From the NCBI GenBank assembly GCA_001776475.1, contig MFBQ01000036.1, positions 2,104-11,492 on the forward strand: a stretch of 9,389 nucleotides of DNA, in the 5' to 3' direction. The stretch is from Candidatus Curtissbacteria bacterium RIFCSPLOWO2_01_FULL_41_18. Lineage in GTDB: Bacteria; Patescibacteriota; Microgenomatia; Curtissbacterales; GWA2-41-24. The translations under genes and the position numbers were made by a program. Below are positions 1-5,630 of this stretch, piece by piece (the stretch's first letter is position 1; each line of letters begins with the position of its first letter). The notes beneath the pieces were generated by a model, which had not been told where the DNA came from, made no database searches, and was given only the letters and a program-made list of their open reading frames with translations.

Positions 1-611
1 AAAGTGCTACAGACGATGTGCAAAATCACGGTGGCAAAGTTAAATTAATCAGAGTCGGGCACTCTTATATTGAGGAGGCTTTAAGACGGGAAAAGGCAGA
101 GCTTGCCGGGGAGATTTCCGGCCACATATTTTTTGCCGACAGATGGTACGGTTTTGACGATGCAATTTATGCGGCCTGCAGATTTTTGGAATATGTAGCC
201 GAGAGCGCGAAAACCGTAGAGGAATTAGTTGATTCGCTGCCCAAGTACGTTTCCGCGCCGCTGACGCGGATATTTGCCCCTGATGAACGCAAGTTTGAGA
301 TTGTGGAGGAGCTCAAGGGCTATTTTAAGAACTTATCCCTTAGTCATTCCCGCCCCTCTCCTGTCATTCCCACGAAAGCGGGAATCGGGTTAAACTCCGG
401 TGGGAATCTGAAAATGTTGACAATTGATGGGGTGAGGTTGGAGTGGAAAGATGGCTGGGCTGTCGTACGAGCAAGCAATACTCAGCCTCAACTGACTTTG
501 CGTGCGGAAGCCACCAGCGAGGCTAGACTCGAGGAAATCAAGAATATTGTTGAAGAAGCTCTTGAGCCTTACAAAAAGGAAGGGGTAAAGGTTGAATGGG
601 GAAAGGTGTAG
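1..611 (+). CDS. Phosphomannomutase/phosphoglucomutase, C-terminal part (5' end outside window)
   Basis: This is the 3' portion of an alpha-D-phosphohexomutase, which interconverts hexose 1- and 6-phosphates for sugar-nucleotide and envelope synthesis in the cytoplasm. The frame is open to the window edge (codons from position 3), so the GTG at 18 is not the true start. Counting from that GTG, the sugar-specificity loop GEISGHIFF is at residues 31-39, followed by DRWYGFDDAIYA, and the phosphate-binding loop RASNTQP is at 151-157 in the last domain. GEISGH fits phosphomannomutase/phosphoglucomutase better than GlmM. About 22 residues (roughly 107-131) interrupt the link between FEIVEELKGYFKN and the strand MLTIDGVRLEW; this stretch coincides with a nested DNA palindrome and seems to be an in-frame repeat insertion. 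The gene ends in TAG and converges on the phosphatase gene. Family is confident; substrate is inferred. Confidence 0.9.
   Translation, partial: SATDDVQNHGGKVKLIRVGHSYIEEALRREKAELAGEISGHIFFADRWYGFDDAIYAACRFLEYVAESAKTVEELVDSLPKYVSAPLTRIFAPDERKFEIVEELKGYFKNLSLSHSRPSPVIPTKAGIGLNSGGNLKMLTIDGVRLEWKDGWAVVRASNTQPQLTLRAEATSEARLEEIKNIVEEALEPYKKEGVKVEWGKV
343..407. repeat. Nested REP-like palindrome inserted in frame in the mutase gene
   Basis: The inner hairpin at 366-385 has arms ATTCCC / GGGAAT extended across one A-C mismatch to a C-GAAA-G tip. An outer pair, ATTCCCGCC at 346-354 with GGTGGGAAT at 399-407, forms nine pairs with one G-T. GTCATTCCC occurs twice (343-351 and 363-371). The element encodes about residues 110-130 of the mutase fragment, where I know of no conserved family sequence. 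The stem resembles the ATTCCCGC...GCGGGAAT hairpins common between genes in many bacteria. Confidence 0.75.
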
Positions 612-629
612 CTTACAGGATTCAGCAGT

Positions 630-660
630 CAGGGTTCAGGATACTAAAACCTAAAACCTA
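630..660. repeat. Short heptamer repeats between convergent genes
   Basis: The 60-bp gap between the mutase stop and the phosphatase stop holds CAGGGTTCAGG (630-640) and CTAAAAC repeated twice plus a partial copy (644-660). The GGTTCAG unit is the same as the one repeated three times ahead of rplJ at 8261-8281. I see no convincing intrinsic terminator here. Confidence 0.55.
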
Positions 661-671
661 TAAGCTGATTA

Positions 672-1421
672 CTATTCGGAATTGAGTAATTTAAGTACTT
701 GGGTATGAAGTAATCCATTGGTTGCGACAAAAGATCCGGAAGTTAAAGAAAATTTTCCAGAAAAATCTGTAAATTTGCCACCAGCTTCTTCCGTTAAAAG
801 ACTGGGTGCAGCAAAATCCCAGAGCAGACCGTGTCCACAAATATAAGCGTCGACTTTTCCTTGAAGCAAATAACTTAAACTAAATGAAGCGTTATTCATG
901 GACGAATAAGTTTTTTGGCAAATATCTACAAGATTTTGGACTTTATTTAATCTGGCAAAATGTTTGAGATTGTAATAGGAAATATATGCTTCATCAAGAT
1001 TTTTAACCCCGGAAACTTTTGTTCTCTTTCCGTTATAAAATGTACCTTTATCTTTTTGAGCATGAAATAATTCGTCTTGAATTGGGTAATAGCACACGCC
1101 AATTATGGGTTTATTGTTCTCCATTACTGCGACTAAAACGCACCACTGAGGAATGCCTCGAATGAATGATCTTGTTCCGTCGATGGGGTCGATTACCCAC
1201 TGATATTTACTTTTTTTGTGATCGGAGCCAGACTCTTCACCGATTATTTCGTGATCGGGAAAATTTTTGATCAGAATTTTTCTAATTAGCTTTTCAGTTT
1301 CAATATCAGCACGCGTGACTGGGGACTTGTCGGCTTTGTAACTGACCTTCGGCTGTGTTTTGAAATATTTGAGCGCGAGTTTTCCGCCGCGCTTAGCAGC
1401 ATCAATAGCTACATCCAGCAT
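672..1421 (-). CDS. Inositol-monophosphatase-family phosphatase (possibly histidinol-phosphatase HisN-like)
   Basis: A 249-residue protein of normal length for the Mg2+-dependent IMPase superfamily, which hydrolyses small phosphate monoesters in the cytoplasm. All family signatures are visible: DKSPVTRAD (31-39), the metal-binding GEESG (61-65), WVIDPIDGTRSFIRGIP (75-91, with D78 and D81), and WDFAAPSLLTEEAGG (201-215, with D202). DGTRSFIRGIP resembles histidinol-phosphatase HisN members more than classical inositol monophosphatases, but no histidine genes lie nearby, so the substrate is open. ATG at 1421-1419 is preceded by AAAGGAGAATCCTTAAC, giving a Shine-Dalgarno site that lies inside the 3' end of the upstream RAYT gene. 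The two genes are one base apart, so translation is probably coupled. Stop is TAG. Confidence 0.92.
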   Translation of the reverse strand: MLDVAIDAAKRGGKLALKYFKTQPKVSYKADKSPVTRADIETEKLIRKILIKNFPDHEIIGEESGSDHKKSKYQWVIDPIDGTRSFIRGIPQWCVLVAVMENNKPIIGVCYYPIQDELFHAQKDKGTFYNGKRTKVSGVKNLDEAYISYYNLKHFARLNKVQNLVDICQKTYSSMNNASFSLSYLLQGKVDAYICGHGLLWDFAAPSLLTEEAGGKFTDFSGKFSLTSGSFVATNGLLHTQVLKLLNSE

Positions 1422-1440
1422 GTTAAGGATTCTCCTTTAC
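1422..1440 (-). repeat. Degenerate palindrome copy serving as RAYT 3' end and phosphatase RBS
   Basis: On the minus strand this reads GTAAAGGAGAATCCTTAAC. It keeps the AAAGGA-GAA-TCCTT core of the perfect palindromes at 1631-1651 and 2133-2153 but has lost the outer arm pairs. It encodes the last RAYT codons (K-E-N-P-stop), and its AAAGGAG is the only Shine-Dalgarno for the phosphatase ATG just downstream. Its orientation is opposite to that of the two perfect copies. Confidence 0.6.
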
Positions 1441-2115
1441 ATCCATATCAATTGCTAGTTCCTCGATGGAAATTTGCTCTTTGGAGTATTGTTCTACGAA
1501 ACTTTGATAGGAGAATACGTCTTTTAATGACGTTTTTTGGGCAGTTTTGAAAAAAGAGAGAATTGTGTTTGAATTGTGCCATGATGTTTTTCTTATTCCG
1601 AGGTAATCAGCATAGCTAGAGTAGGCTAGGTGCAAAGGAGAATCCTTTGCATAAGGATTTAAGTGGATATAGCGTGATAAATGAAGGAGTTGATTATCGT
1701 TTTCGACCAATACAGCCTTATAAGGTCCTTGGAAAAGTGAACCGACACGATCATAACGTTTGTTGAAATAAACAGAATATTTAGTTAATAGTGATCTCAT
1801 AAAGAATTCTATCGTTCTGCTTTTCTTCTGCTTTACTAAAAGATGAAAGTGGTTTGGCATGAGGCAGTAGGCAAGCAGTTCCAGTTTCTGATGATAATTA
1901 TTTAGTGGTCGACGGGGAGTTTTAAATATGGTGTTATTAATTTTTACAGTTTGACCTTTGGTTTTGTCTGGTGGACTTAAGTAAAGTTTTAGATAATGTA
2001 GAAAAACCCTGTAGTCTTGTTTGTCTTGGAAGATTGTTCGTTTTTCTACGCCGCGGTTATAAATGTGGTAGAAGCCGTTTTCGATATAGGATTTGATGGC
2101 ATTTTTACCTGGCAT
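1423..2115 (-). CDS. REP-associated tyrosine transposase (RAYT, IS200-like Y1 family)
   Basis: A 230-residue HUH-type single-strand DNA transposase. The N-terminal FYHIYNRGVEKRTIF (16-29), the HUH motif in MPNHFHLLVK (86-95, H89 and H91) and the helix TKYSVYFNKRYDRVGSLFQG (111-130) with the likely nucleophile Y113 (Y116 the alternative) match the Y1 transposase domain; RYIHLNP (148-154) is also typical. RAYTs are usually single-copy domesticated transposases that cut and move REP-type hairpins. I chose ATG at 2115 over the TTG at 2154 because homology-like sequence starts there and the extra 13 codons run through a palindrome. No Shine-Dalgarno precedes this ATG; TATACT sits 6 nt upstream (2127-2122) but without a good -35. 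The gene lies between an HTH gene and the phosphatase in one orientation, and a palindrome copy sits in its residues 155-162. It looks intact. Confidence 0.9.
   Translation of the reverse strand: MPGKNAIKSYIENGFYHIYNRGVEKRTIFQDKQDYRVFLHYLKLYLSPPDKTKGQTVKINNTIFKTPRRPLNNYHQKLELLAYCLMPNHFHLLVKQKKSRTIEFFMRSLLTKYSVYFNKRYDRVGSLFQGPYKAVLVENDNQLLHLSRYIHLNPYAKDSPLHLAYSSYADYLGIRKTSWHNSNTILSFFKTAQKTSLKDVFSYQSFVEQYSKEQISIEELAIDMDVKENP
1631..1651. repeat. Perfect 21-nt palindrome inside the RAYT gene
   Basis: Nine-base arms TGCAAAGGA and TCCTTTGCA surround the loop GAA. It is identical, and in the same orientation, to the copy at 2133-2153. In the RAYT protein it encodes about residues 155-162 (YAKDSPLH), just after the conserved RYIHLNP. 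Confidence 0.85.
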
Positions 2116-2132
2116 TTTAAAAGTATACCATA

Positions 2133-2153
2133 TGCAAAGGAGAATCCTTTGCA
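2133..2153. repeat. Perfect 21-nt palindrome upstream of the RAYT gene
   Basis: Same 21 bases as at 1631-1651 (arms TGCAAAGGA / TCCTTTGCA, loop GAA). It starts 17 nt upstream of the preferred RAYT ATG, in the 51-nt gap between the HTH and RAYT genes. It could be a RAYT target hairpin, an operator, or an RNA hairpin in the shared transcript. Confidence 0.85.
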
Positions 2154-2166
2154 AGTCATAAAAATT

Positions 2167-2382
2167 TTAAGAGGGGATTCCTTCAGTGGTTGATTTCTGG
2201 ACTGCGCCCAAAAGCCATAAAACGGCTTCCTTTTTGTAGCGGCGGTCGCCGCGGGAGTTGATGCGGATTGCCGGCAGTTTGCCGCGTTTACCCCATCGTT
2301 TGACGGTTAAAGGGGCAACGCGCAAGATTTTGGCAACTTCTTTAACAGTTAATAAATCCGGCCATTCGTCACCTAGAGACAT
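2167..2382 (-). CDS. Small excisionase/MerR-type helix-turn-helix protein
   Basis: A 71-residue protein made almost wholly of one winged helix-turn-helix of the excisionase/HTH_17 kind. LLTVKEVAKILRVAPLTVKRWGKRG (10-34) is the helix-turn-helix, and LPAIRINSRGDRRYKKEAVLWLL (36-58) is the wing and closing helix. Such proteins bind DNA either as transcription regulators or as accessory factors for recombination. ATG at 2382-2380 follows AAGGAGG (2393-2387) at four bases, a strong ribosome site. It is the first gene of a minus-strand run that continues into the RAYT and the phosphatase, so it may regulate that run. The start and DNA-binding role are well supported; the target is unknown. Confidence 0.85.
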   Translation of the reverse strand: MSLGDEWPDLLTVKEVAKILRVAPLTVKRWGKRGKLPAIRINSRGDRRYKKEAVLWLLGAVQKSTTEGIPS

Positions 2383-2386
2383 GATA

Positions 2387-2393
2387 CCTCCTT
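2387..2393 (-). promoter_or_regulatory. Ribosome binding site of the HTH gene
   Basis: AAGGAGG four bases before the ATG. It contrasts with RAYT, rplJ and the plus-strand surface-protein genes in this window, which lack a clear Shine-Dalgarno. Confidence 0.8.
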
Positions 2394-2400
2394 GAAATTA

Positions 2401-2440
2401 GTTGGATAGTTGAGTGGTTGGATAGTTGGGTAGTTGGATG
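2401..2440. repeat. Five-copy octamer array in the divergent intergenic region
   Basis: GTTGGATA, GTTGAGTG, GTTGGATA, GTTGGGTA and GTTGGATG follow each other without gaps. The array lies just upstream of the HTH ribosome site, so it would be in the 5' untranslated region of the minus-strand transcript. The divergent gap between the HTH and dockerin genes is about 206 bp. Confidence 0.8.
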
Positions 2441-2535
2441 GTAATTTTCTATTGCGAAGTCTAACATTCTACTTATTGAGGGAATCATTTTCGGACTTCA
2501 ATATATCACTCGCATATAGGCTGGTCAAGTGGGCA

Positions 2536-2564
2536 AAACCGAGCGTTTTTTGCTTTTTCGGTTT
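2536..2564. repeat. Inverted repeat overlapping the dockerin-gene promoter
   Basis: AAACCGA (2536-2542) and TCGGTTT (2558-2564) form a 7-bp inverted repeat around a 15-nt T-rich centre. It covers the putative -35 element TTGCTT, so it could be an operator; on the minus strand it could act as a weak terminator. Confidence 0.35.
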
Positions 2565-2580
2565 AAAAGTGCTATATACT
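2550..2580 (+). promoter_or_regulatory. Putative promoter of the dockerin/lipoprotein operon
   Basis: TTGCTT (2550-2555) and TATACT (2575-2580) are 19 nt apart. The predicted transcript start is near 2587, only 2-3 nt before the ATG at 2589, and no Shine-Dalgarno is present, so the mRNA may be leaderless. The spacing is long and the -35 is imperfect. Confidence 0.45.
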
Positions 2581-2588
2581 GGTGCACG

Positions 2589-3743
2589 ATGGCACAGGAA
2601 AGGGATTTCAGTCTTGCCAGCCCAAAAGTTCATCCGGAAAATAATACCGATTCTCCACTTATTCATTTAAAAAAAACAATTAAAAATAAAATTGCAATTC
2701 CTGCAACGTTGGCTCTAGGAGCTATTGCCATAATGGCAGGTAGGGGAGAAATGCAAAATATTGATGCTTCTGGTGATAGCAGTGTTTCTGTAACTCGGGA
2801 TTTAATATCTAATTCTGGCGAATTTAATCGACCTTTAGGGGATGTCGATTGCAGTGACAATGTAAATAGTATCGATGCTGAACTAATTTTGCAAAGAGAT
2901 GCCGGCCTAGTTGACAGTCTTGCATGTGAAGATGCAGCAGATGTAAATGGCGATCATCTACTTAATGCCATTGACGCTGCGTTAATATTGCAATTTGATG
3001 CGGGATTAATTGATGAATTTCCGGCTGTTAAACCAACTGCAACCAATACTCCAACCAGAACAGCAACCAGAACTCCGACTCGTACTCCAACTCGAACCCC
3101 GACAAACACACCTACTGAAACTCCGACAAGAACACCGACCAATACTCCAACTCGAACTCCAACACCCACGCCGACTTATACGTCAACACCAACGCGTACC
3201 CCGACAGCTACGCGTACGCCAACGCCAACTTTTACAGAAACCAGAACTCCAACGGAAACGTCAACTAGAACGCCTACTCGCACACCCACTCCAACTCGAA
3301 CCCCAACTCGTACTCCAACAGAAACCCTGACACTTACACCAACTCGTACATCCACACCAACCCGAACTCCAATTAATACACCGACGCCTAAGCCACCACT
3401 GGAAATTTGTAATTCGGGGAGATTTATTAATCCTGTTGAAGGGCAACGAATTCCGACGAGCGTAGATGTTGAGGTTCAACTTGCCAATAATGAAAATTGG
3501 GATTTTGGATGTCGAAATTCAATAAGTGAATTTATAGATGCGGATGTTGTTTTAATTGATACATATGGGAATAGATTTGTGTGGGACTTGTATTGTGGAG
3601 AATATTATCCATATTATGCTTATGATCAATCAACTTGTGTAAGAGAAGATGTACTTCTCATTGATTTTTCTGGGGCACAGTGGGGAATGGAACTTCAAGT
3701 TTATGGAGATATCGTTGATGAAATTGGCGTAAAGATTGAGTAA
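2589..3743 (+). CDS. Exported dockerin-like protein with long TPT-repeat linker
   Basis: A 384-residue protein, no close homologue recognised. Order: charged N-terminal segment (1-34); one hydrophobic stretch IAIPATLALGAIAIMAG (35-51), a signal or anchor; two dockerin type I-like calcium loops, DVDCSDNVNSIDAELIL (85-101) and DVNGDHLLNAIDAALIL (118-134); about 120 residues of PTxT repeats (149-269), likely an extended, perhaps glycosylated linker; and a 115-residue C-terminal beta-rich domain (271-384) with cysteines 274, 308, 336 and 350. Dockerins bind cohesins on partner proteins; none is encoded here. ATG at 2589 was chosen over an in-frame GTG at 2529 because it follows the putative promoter and the extra 20 residues would overlap the promoter. 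The stop is 3 nt before the next gene, so the two are probably one operon. Dockerin assignment is moderate, since the first loop has C and S at some ligand positions. Confidence 0.8.
   Translation: MAQERDFSLASPKVHPENNTDSPLIHLKKTIKNKIAIPATLALGAIAIMAGRGEMQNIDASGDSSVSVTRDLISNSGEFNRPLGDVDCSDNVNSIDAELILQRDAGLVDSLACEDAADVNGDHLLNAIDAALILQFDAGLIDEFPAVKPTATNTPTRTATRTPTRTPTRTPTNTPTETPTRTPTNTPTRTPTPTPTYTSTPTRTPTATRTPTPTFTETRTPTETSTRTPTRTPTPTRTPTRTPTETLTLTPTRTSTPTRTPINTPTPKPPLEICNSGRFINPVEGQRIPTSVDVEVQLANNENWDFGCRNSISEFIDADVVLIDTYGNRFVWDLYCGEYYPYYAYDQSTCVREDVLLIDFSGAQWGMELQVYGDIVDEIGVKIE
3033..3395 (+). repeat. Degenerate 12-nt coding repeat (PTxT linker)
   Basis: About 30 four-residue PTxT units, x mostly R, N, E or P, encode the linker. 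Codons vary from unit to unit (ACT/ACC/ACA/ACG, CGT/AGA/CGA), so the protein repeat is conserved while the DNA has diverged. That argues for selection on the peptide rather than recent slippage. Confidence 0.85.
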
Positions 3744-3746
3744 TTT

Positions 3747-5024
3747 ATGAACGAACGATTTAGGCCAAATACATTTGAAAGATTAGAGCAAGGGTCGCAA
3801 GCAAGAGCTGCGCAAATAGAAGCTTTTCAGGAGTCATTTGCTCCCGATAATCCAGAAGTATCAATAGCAAAATCTCACGAAAAGGCAGCAATAATGGCAG
3901 TTGTTCCATTACTTTTAGTTATGTTATCAGCTGCATGCGGTGGTGGAGAAGCAGAACCGACACTGACAGCCACGAAGACAAATACTGAAACACCTACACA
4001 AACTAGTACTGCTACAGCAACTTTTACAGAAATACCAACCAGAACATCAACACCTACACCTACTGAAACTCCAAAGTTGCAAATTCCTACAATCGAAATT
4101 CTTGATGATACATTTACTGGAAGTGAACTTTTAGCAACAGGCTTGATTAGACCAGAAGCTATTGTTGTAAATCCTATTAATGGTTCAGTTTATTTCGTAA
4201 TGCAATCAACTAGTAGTAATGAAGAATATGTTGCTACTATAGAAGGTAATGAAGTAGTTTACAAATTTCCAGGGACTGGTGATCCATGGGGGGGATACCA
4301 TGTAACAAAAATTGCGTTTAATACAAGAGGTGAACTTTTTGTTTATTCCCAAACTTGGATAGATGGTTATATTCGGGTTTATGATGCTAAAACCCAAGAA
4401 AAAATTATTGAAATTGAAAATCCTTTTCCTGAAAGCCTTCAAAATTACCAGCAAGTAAGAAGCGTAGCTGGTAATCCAGTTGATAACAAATTTTACATGT
4501 CGGTTTGGACAGATGGCCCAATAATTTCTTTTGACCCCCACACAGGGGAATTTGTGAGACATACACCAGAAAATATTGTTGATAGGTTAAATATGTGTAT
4601 TGATTCTTTAGAAGACATGTATTTAGGTGATTTTTGGGTTTGGGATGAGTATCTTGACTATCTTCCGGCAGGTGAAGTTGGTCAAAAGTTTGAATTTGTA
4701 AATCTACGCGAAGTTGTTGAAGGCCTTGTTGGTGATTATGAGGTTTTTCCCATTCATGGACTAGCATGTGATAATTCACAGAATAGAATACTTGTCAGTG
4801 GTTATGCATATTCTGAGGGTGTAGATTCATCCCCAGTAATAATTTTATCTGTTGATCCAAAAACACATATTGTTTCACCTATTGCAGTTTTAACTTCTGA
4901 TACTAGTATGAGTTTTAAGGGGATGGATGTTGATAGCAAAGGAAATATTTATTTTATAACCCATGATGGTACGTACCAAAATTATGGGAACAATGGAAAC
5001 TTATTTAAGTTAGTAAAAAATTAA
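3747..5024 (+). CDS. Lipoprotein with TPT linker and predicted beta-propeller
   Basis: A 425-residue protein of unknown specific function. It has an unusually long pre-signal segment (1-46), the hydrophobic run AIMAVVPLLLVMLSAAC with a lipobox cysteine at C64, then GGG and a Thr/Pro-rich linker (71-110) like that of the gene upstream. From about 125 to the end are repeated beta-strand units such as RPEAIVVNPINGSVYFV, VTKIAFNTRGELFVYS, VRSVAGNPVDNKFYMSV and FKGMDVDSKGNIYFIT, a pattern typical of NHL/SMP-30-like propellers that bind ligands or proteins. After lipid attachment the propeller would sit outside the membrane. ATG at 3747 follows the previous stop by three bases with no good Shine-Dalgarno, so translation probably depends on coupling. 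The N-terminal motif F10-x2-L-x-Q-x-S-x-A-R-x2-Q-I-x-A recurs in the lipoprotein at 6296. Confidence 0.85.
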   Translation: MNERFRPNTFERLEQGSQARAAQIEAFQESFAPDNPEVSIAKSHEKAAIMAVVPLLLVMLSAACGGGEAEPTLTATKTNTETPTQTSTATATFTEIPTRTSTPTPTETPKLQIPTIEILDDTFTGSELLATGLIRPEAIVVNPINGSVYFVMQSTSSNEEYVATIEGNEVVYKFPGTGDPWGGYHVTKIAFNTRGELFVYSQTWIDGYIRVYDAKTQEKIIEIENPFPESLQNYQQVRSVAGNPVDNKFYMSVWTDGPIISFDPHTGEFVRHTPENIVDRLNMCIDSLEDMYLGDFWVWDEYLDYLPAGEVGQKFEFVNLREVVEGLVGDYEVFPIHGLACDNSQNRILVSGYAYSEGVDSSPVIILSVDPKTHIVSPIAVLTSDTSMSFKGMDVDSKGNIYFITHDGTYQNYGNNGNLFKLVKN

Positions 5025-5154
5025 AAATATTGATCAACAACTGTGGGTTTTAGCTTTAACTGTTCTTAAACAAAAACCTGATTTGGAACAGTTTCTGCCT
5101 GAGAAAATTGTCGTTCCCGGCAATCTAAAATCAATAGTGGAAAGGGGTGAATGA
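5017..5154 (+). pseudogene. 5'-truncated remnant of a small gene
   Basis: An open stretch of 45 codons lies directly behind the lipoprotein gene and has no ATG, GTG or TTG near its front; the first codons include ATT only. Its translation contains QLWVLALTVLKQKPDLEQF and ends PGNLKSIVERGE-stop, which reads like real protein. Its TGA overlaps the ATG of the next frame as ATGA, the usual mark of coupled genes. The simplest reading is the tail of an older gene whose 5' end was lost when the surface-protein genes arrived. No family recognised. Confidence 0.4.
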
Positions 5155-5453
5155 ATTCAACTATGGAACGTCTAAGGTATTTGCATGCTGCCAGCCGGGC
5201 AATAAGTCGGAGAATAATTGTTTTAGCGGCAACGGTTGGGGTAACAGAAGAGTATTTGGCACAAAGAAAGGGAATCGTTGAGGCATCTGAATTGGAATGA
5301 GTTAATTTTTTGCCGAGAAACGAAGCTTTAACTTTAAGGGGCTGGGTAGCCGGTGGTATAAAAAGAGAGATGGAGGTTGTAAAGAAAACCGCCAAAATTA
5401 GGCTTGCCAAAGGTGCAGCCACAAGAGTTGCGAAAAAAATTGTAGGAATTTAA
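5151..5453 (+). pseudogene. Small basic protein gene split by an in-frame TGA
   Basis: ATG at 5151 follows AAAGGGGTG, a fair ribosome site, and overlaps the previous stop. The frame runs 49 codons (MNSTMERLRYLHAASRAISR...) to TGA at 5298-5300, then continues in the same frame for 50 codons (VNFLPRNEALTLRGWVAGG... to KKIVGI) until TAA at 5451-5453. Joined, it would be a basic protein of about 100 residues, so a single nonsense mutation is the likely explanation; two separate peptides, the second from TTG at 5310, are possible. I recognise no family. The minus-strand frame at 5066-5422 across the same bases starts at a GTG without a ribosome site and is less convincing. Confidence 0.4.
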
Positions 5454-5461
5454 TTTATTCC
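5433..5461 (-). terminator. Putative minus-strand terminator
   Basis: On the minus strand GGAAT and ATTCC (5461-5457 and 5449-5445) form a short hairpin followed, four bases later, by seven T residues (5439-5433). It could end a transcript running on from the NYN gene. The stem is only 5 bp and AT-rich, so strength is doubtful. Confidence 0.3.
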
Positions 5462-5592
5462 AAGCGAGAAACACCTAGCGTTTATGTCTTCGACCGTGAG
5501 ACTCAGACCGAATCGGCCAGGATGGGAGGGATTCTTGCGCCTGTCGCCTCCAATTGACGATATGACGTTTTTTGTTTTTTGACAAACAGTTT
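5454..5592. other. Intergenic stretch without a convincing gene
   Basis: About 140 bases between the decayed frames and the small-RNA promoter. A 32-codon frame (5484-5582, MSSTVRLRPNRPGWEG...) continues in the same frame as the split gene at 5151-5453 and could be more of its debris. On the minus strand AAACGC and GTGTTT around a TAG loop (near 5470-5484) can pair using a G-U, so a structured minus-strand RNA is possible. TTGACAAACAG occurs twice at its right edge (from 5579 and 5593). Confidence 0.3.
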
Positions 5593-5624
5593 TTGACAAA
5601 CAGAATCAGATTTGGTAGTATAAT
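5593..5624 (+). promoter_or_regulatory. Putative promoter for a short RNA
   Basis: TTGACA (5593-5598) and TATAAT (5619-5624) both match consensus exactly but are 20 nt apart rather than 17. A second TTGACA lies 14 nt further upstream as part of a tandem TTTTTGACAAACAG. The transcript would start near 5631. Confidence 0.5.
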
Positions 5625-5630
5625 GTTGAT

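Noticed and set aside
2116..2154. TTG start for the RAYT at 2154
   Set aside because: The added 13 residues are encoded partly by the palindrome and are not like RAYT N-termini; MPGKNAIKSYIENGFYHIYN is.
1422..2440. CRISPR array
   Set aside because: The repeated palindrome is not regularly spaced (502 nt apart) and lies in genes; the octamer array has no spacers. No cas genes are present.
2529..2588. GTG start 20 codons upstream for the dockerin protein
   Set aside because: No ribosome site, and those codons overlap the putative promoter; the ATG at 2589 gives a more normal N-terminus.
2954..3479. Other-frame open sequences over the TPT region (Val/Gly-rich and Arg/Leu/Gln-rich)
   Set aside because: They are products of the 12-nt coding repeat read in other frames; only the PTxT frame is conserved despite changing codons.
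5298..5300. In-frame TGA read as glycine, as in Gracilibacteria and Absconditabacteria (code 25)
   Set aside because: Conserved genes here (rplJ, rplL, phosphatase, RAYT, NYN, transposase) are full length with no internal TGA, although they contain many glycines. A code-25 genome should show TGA often. A nonsense mutation is simpler.
5066..5422. 118-codon minus-strand frame with a signal-peptide-like start
   Set aside because: It begins at GTG with no ribosome site and is antisense to plus-strand frames that have an ATGA junction and a Shine-Dalgarno; the hydrophobic start is the complement of a basic helix-coding stretch.
5454..5592. tRNA, SRP RNA or RNase P RNA
   Set aside because: No T-loop/acceptor pattern, no SRP tetraloop domain and no RNase P conserved blocks could be found on either strand.
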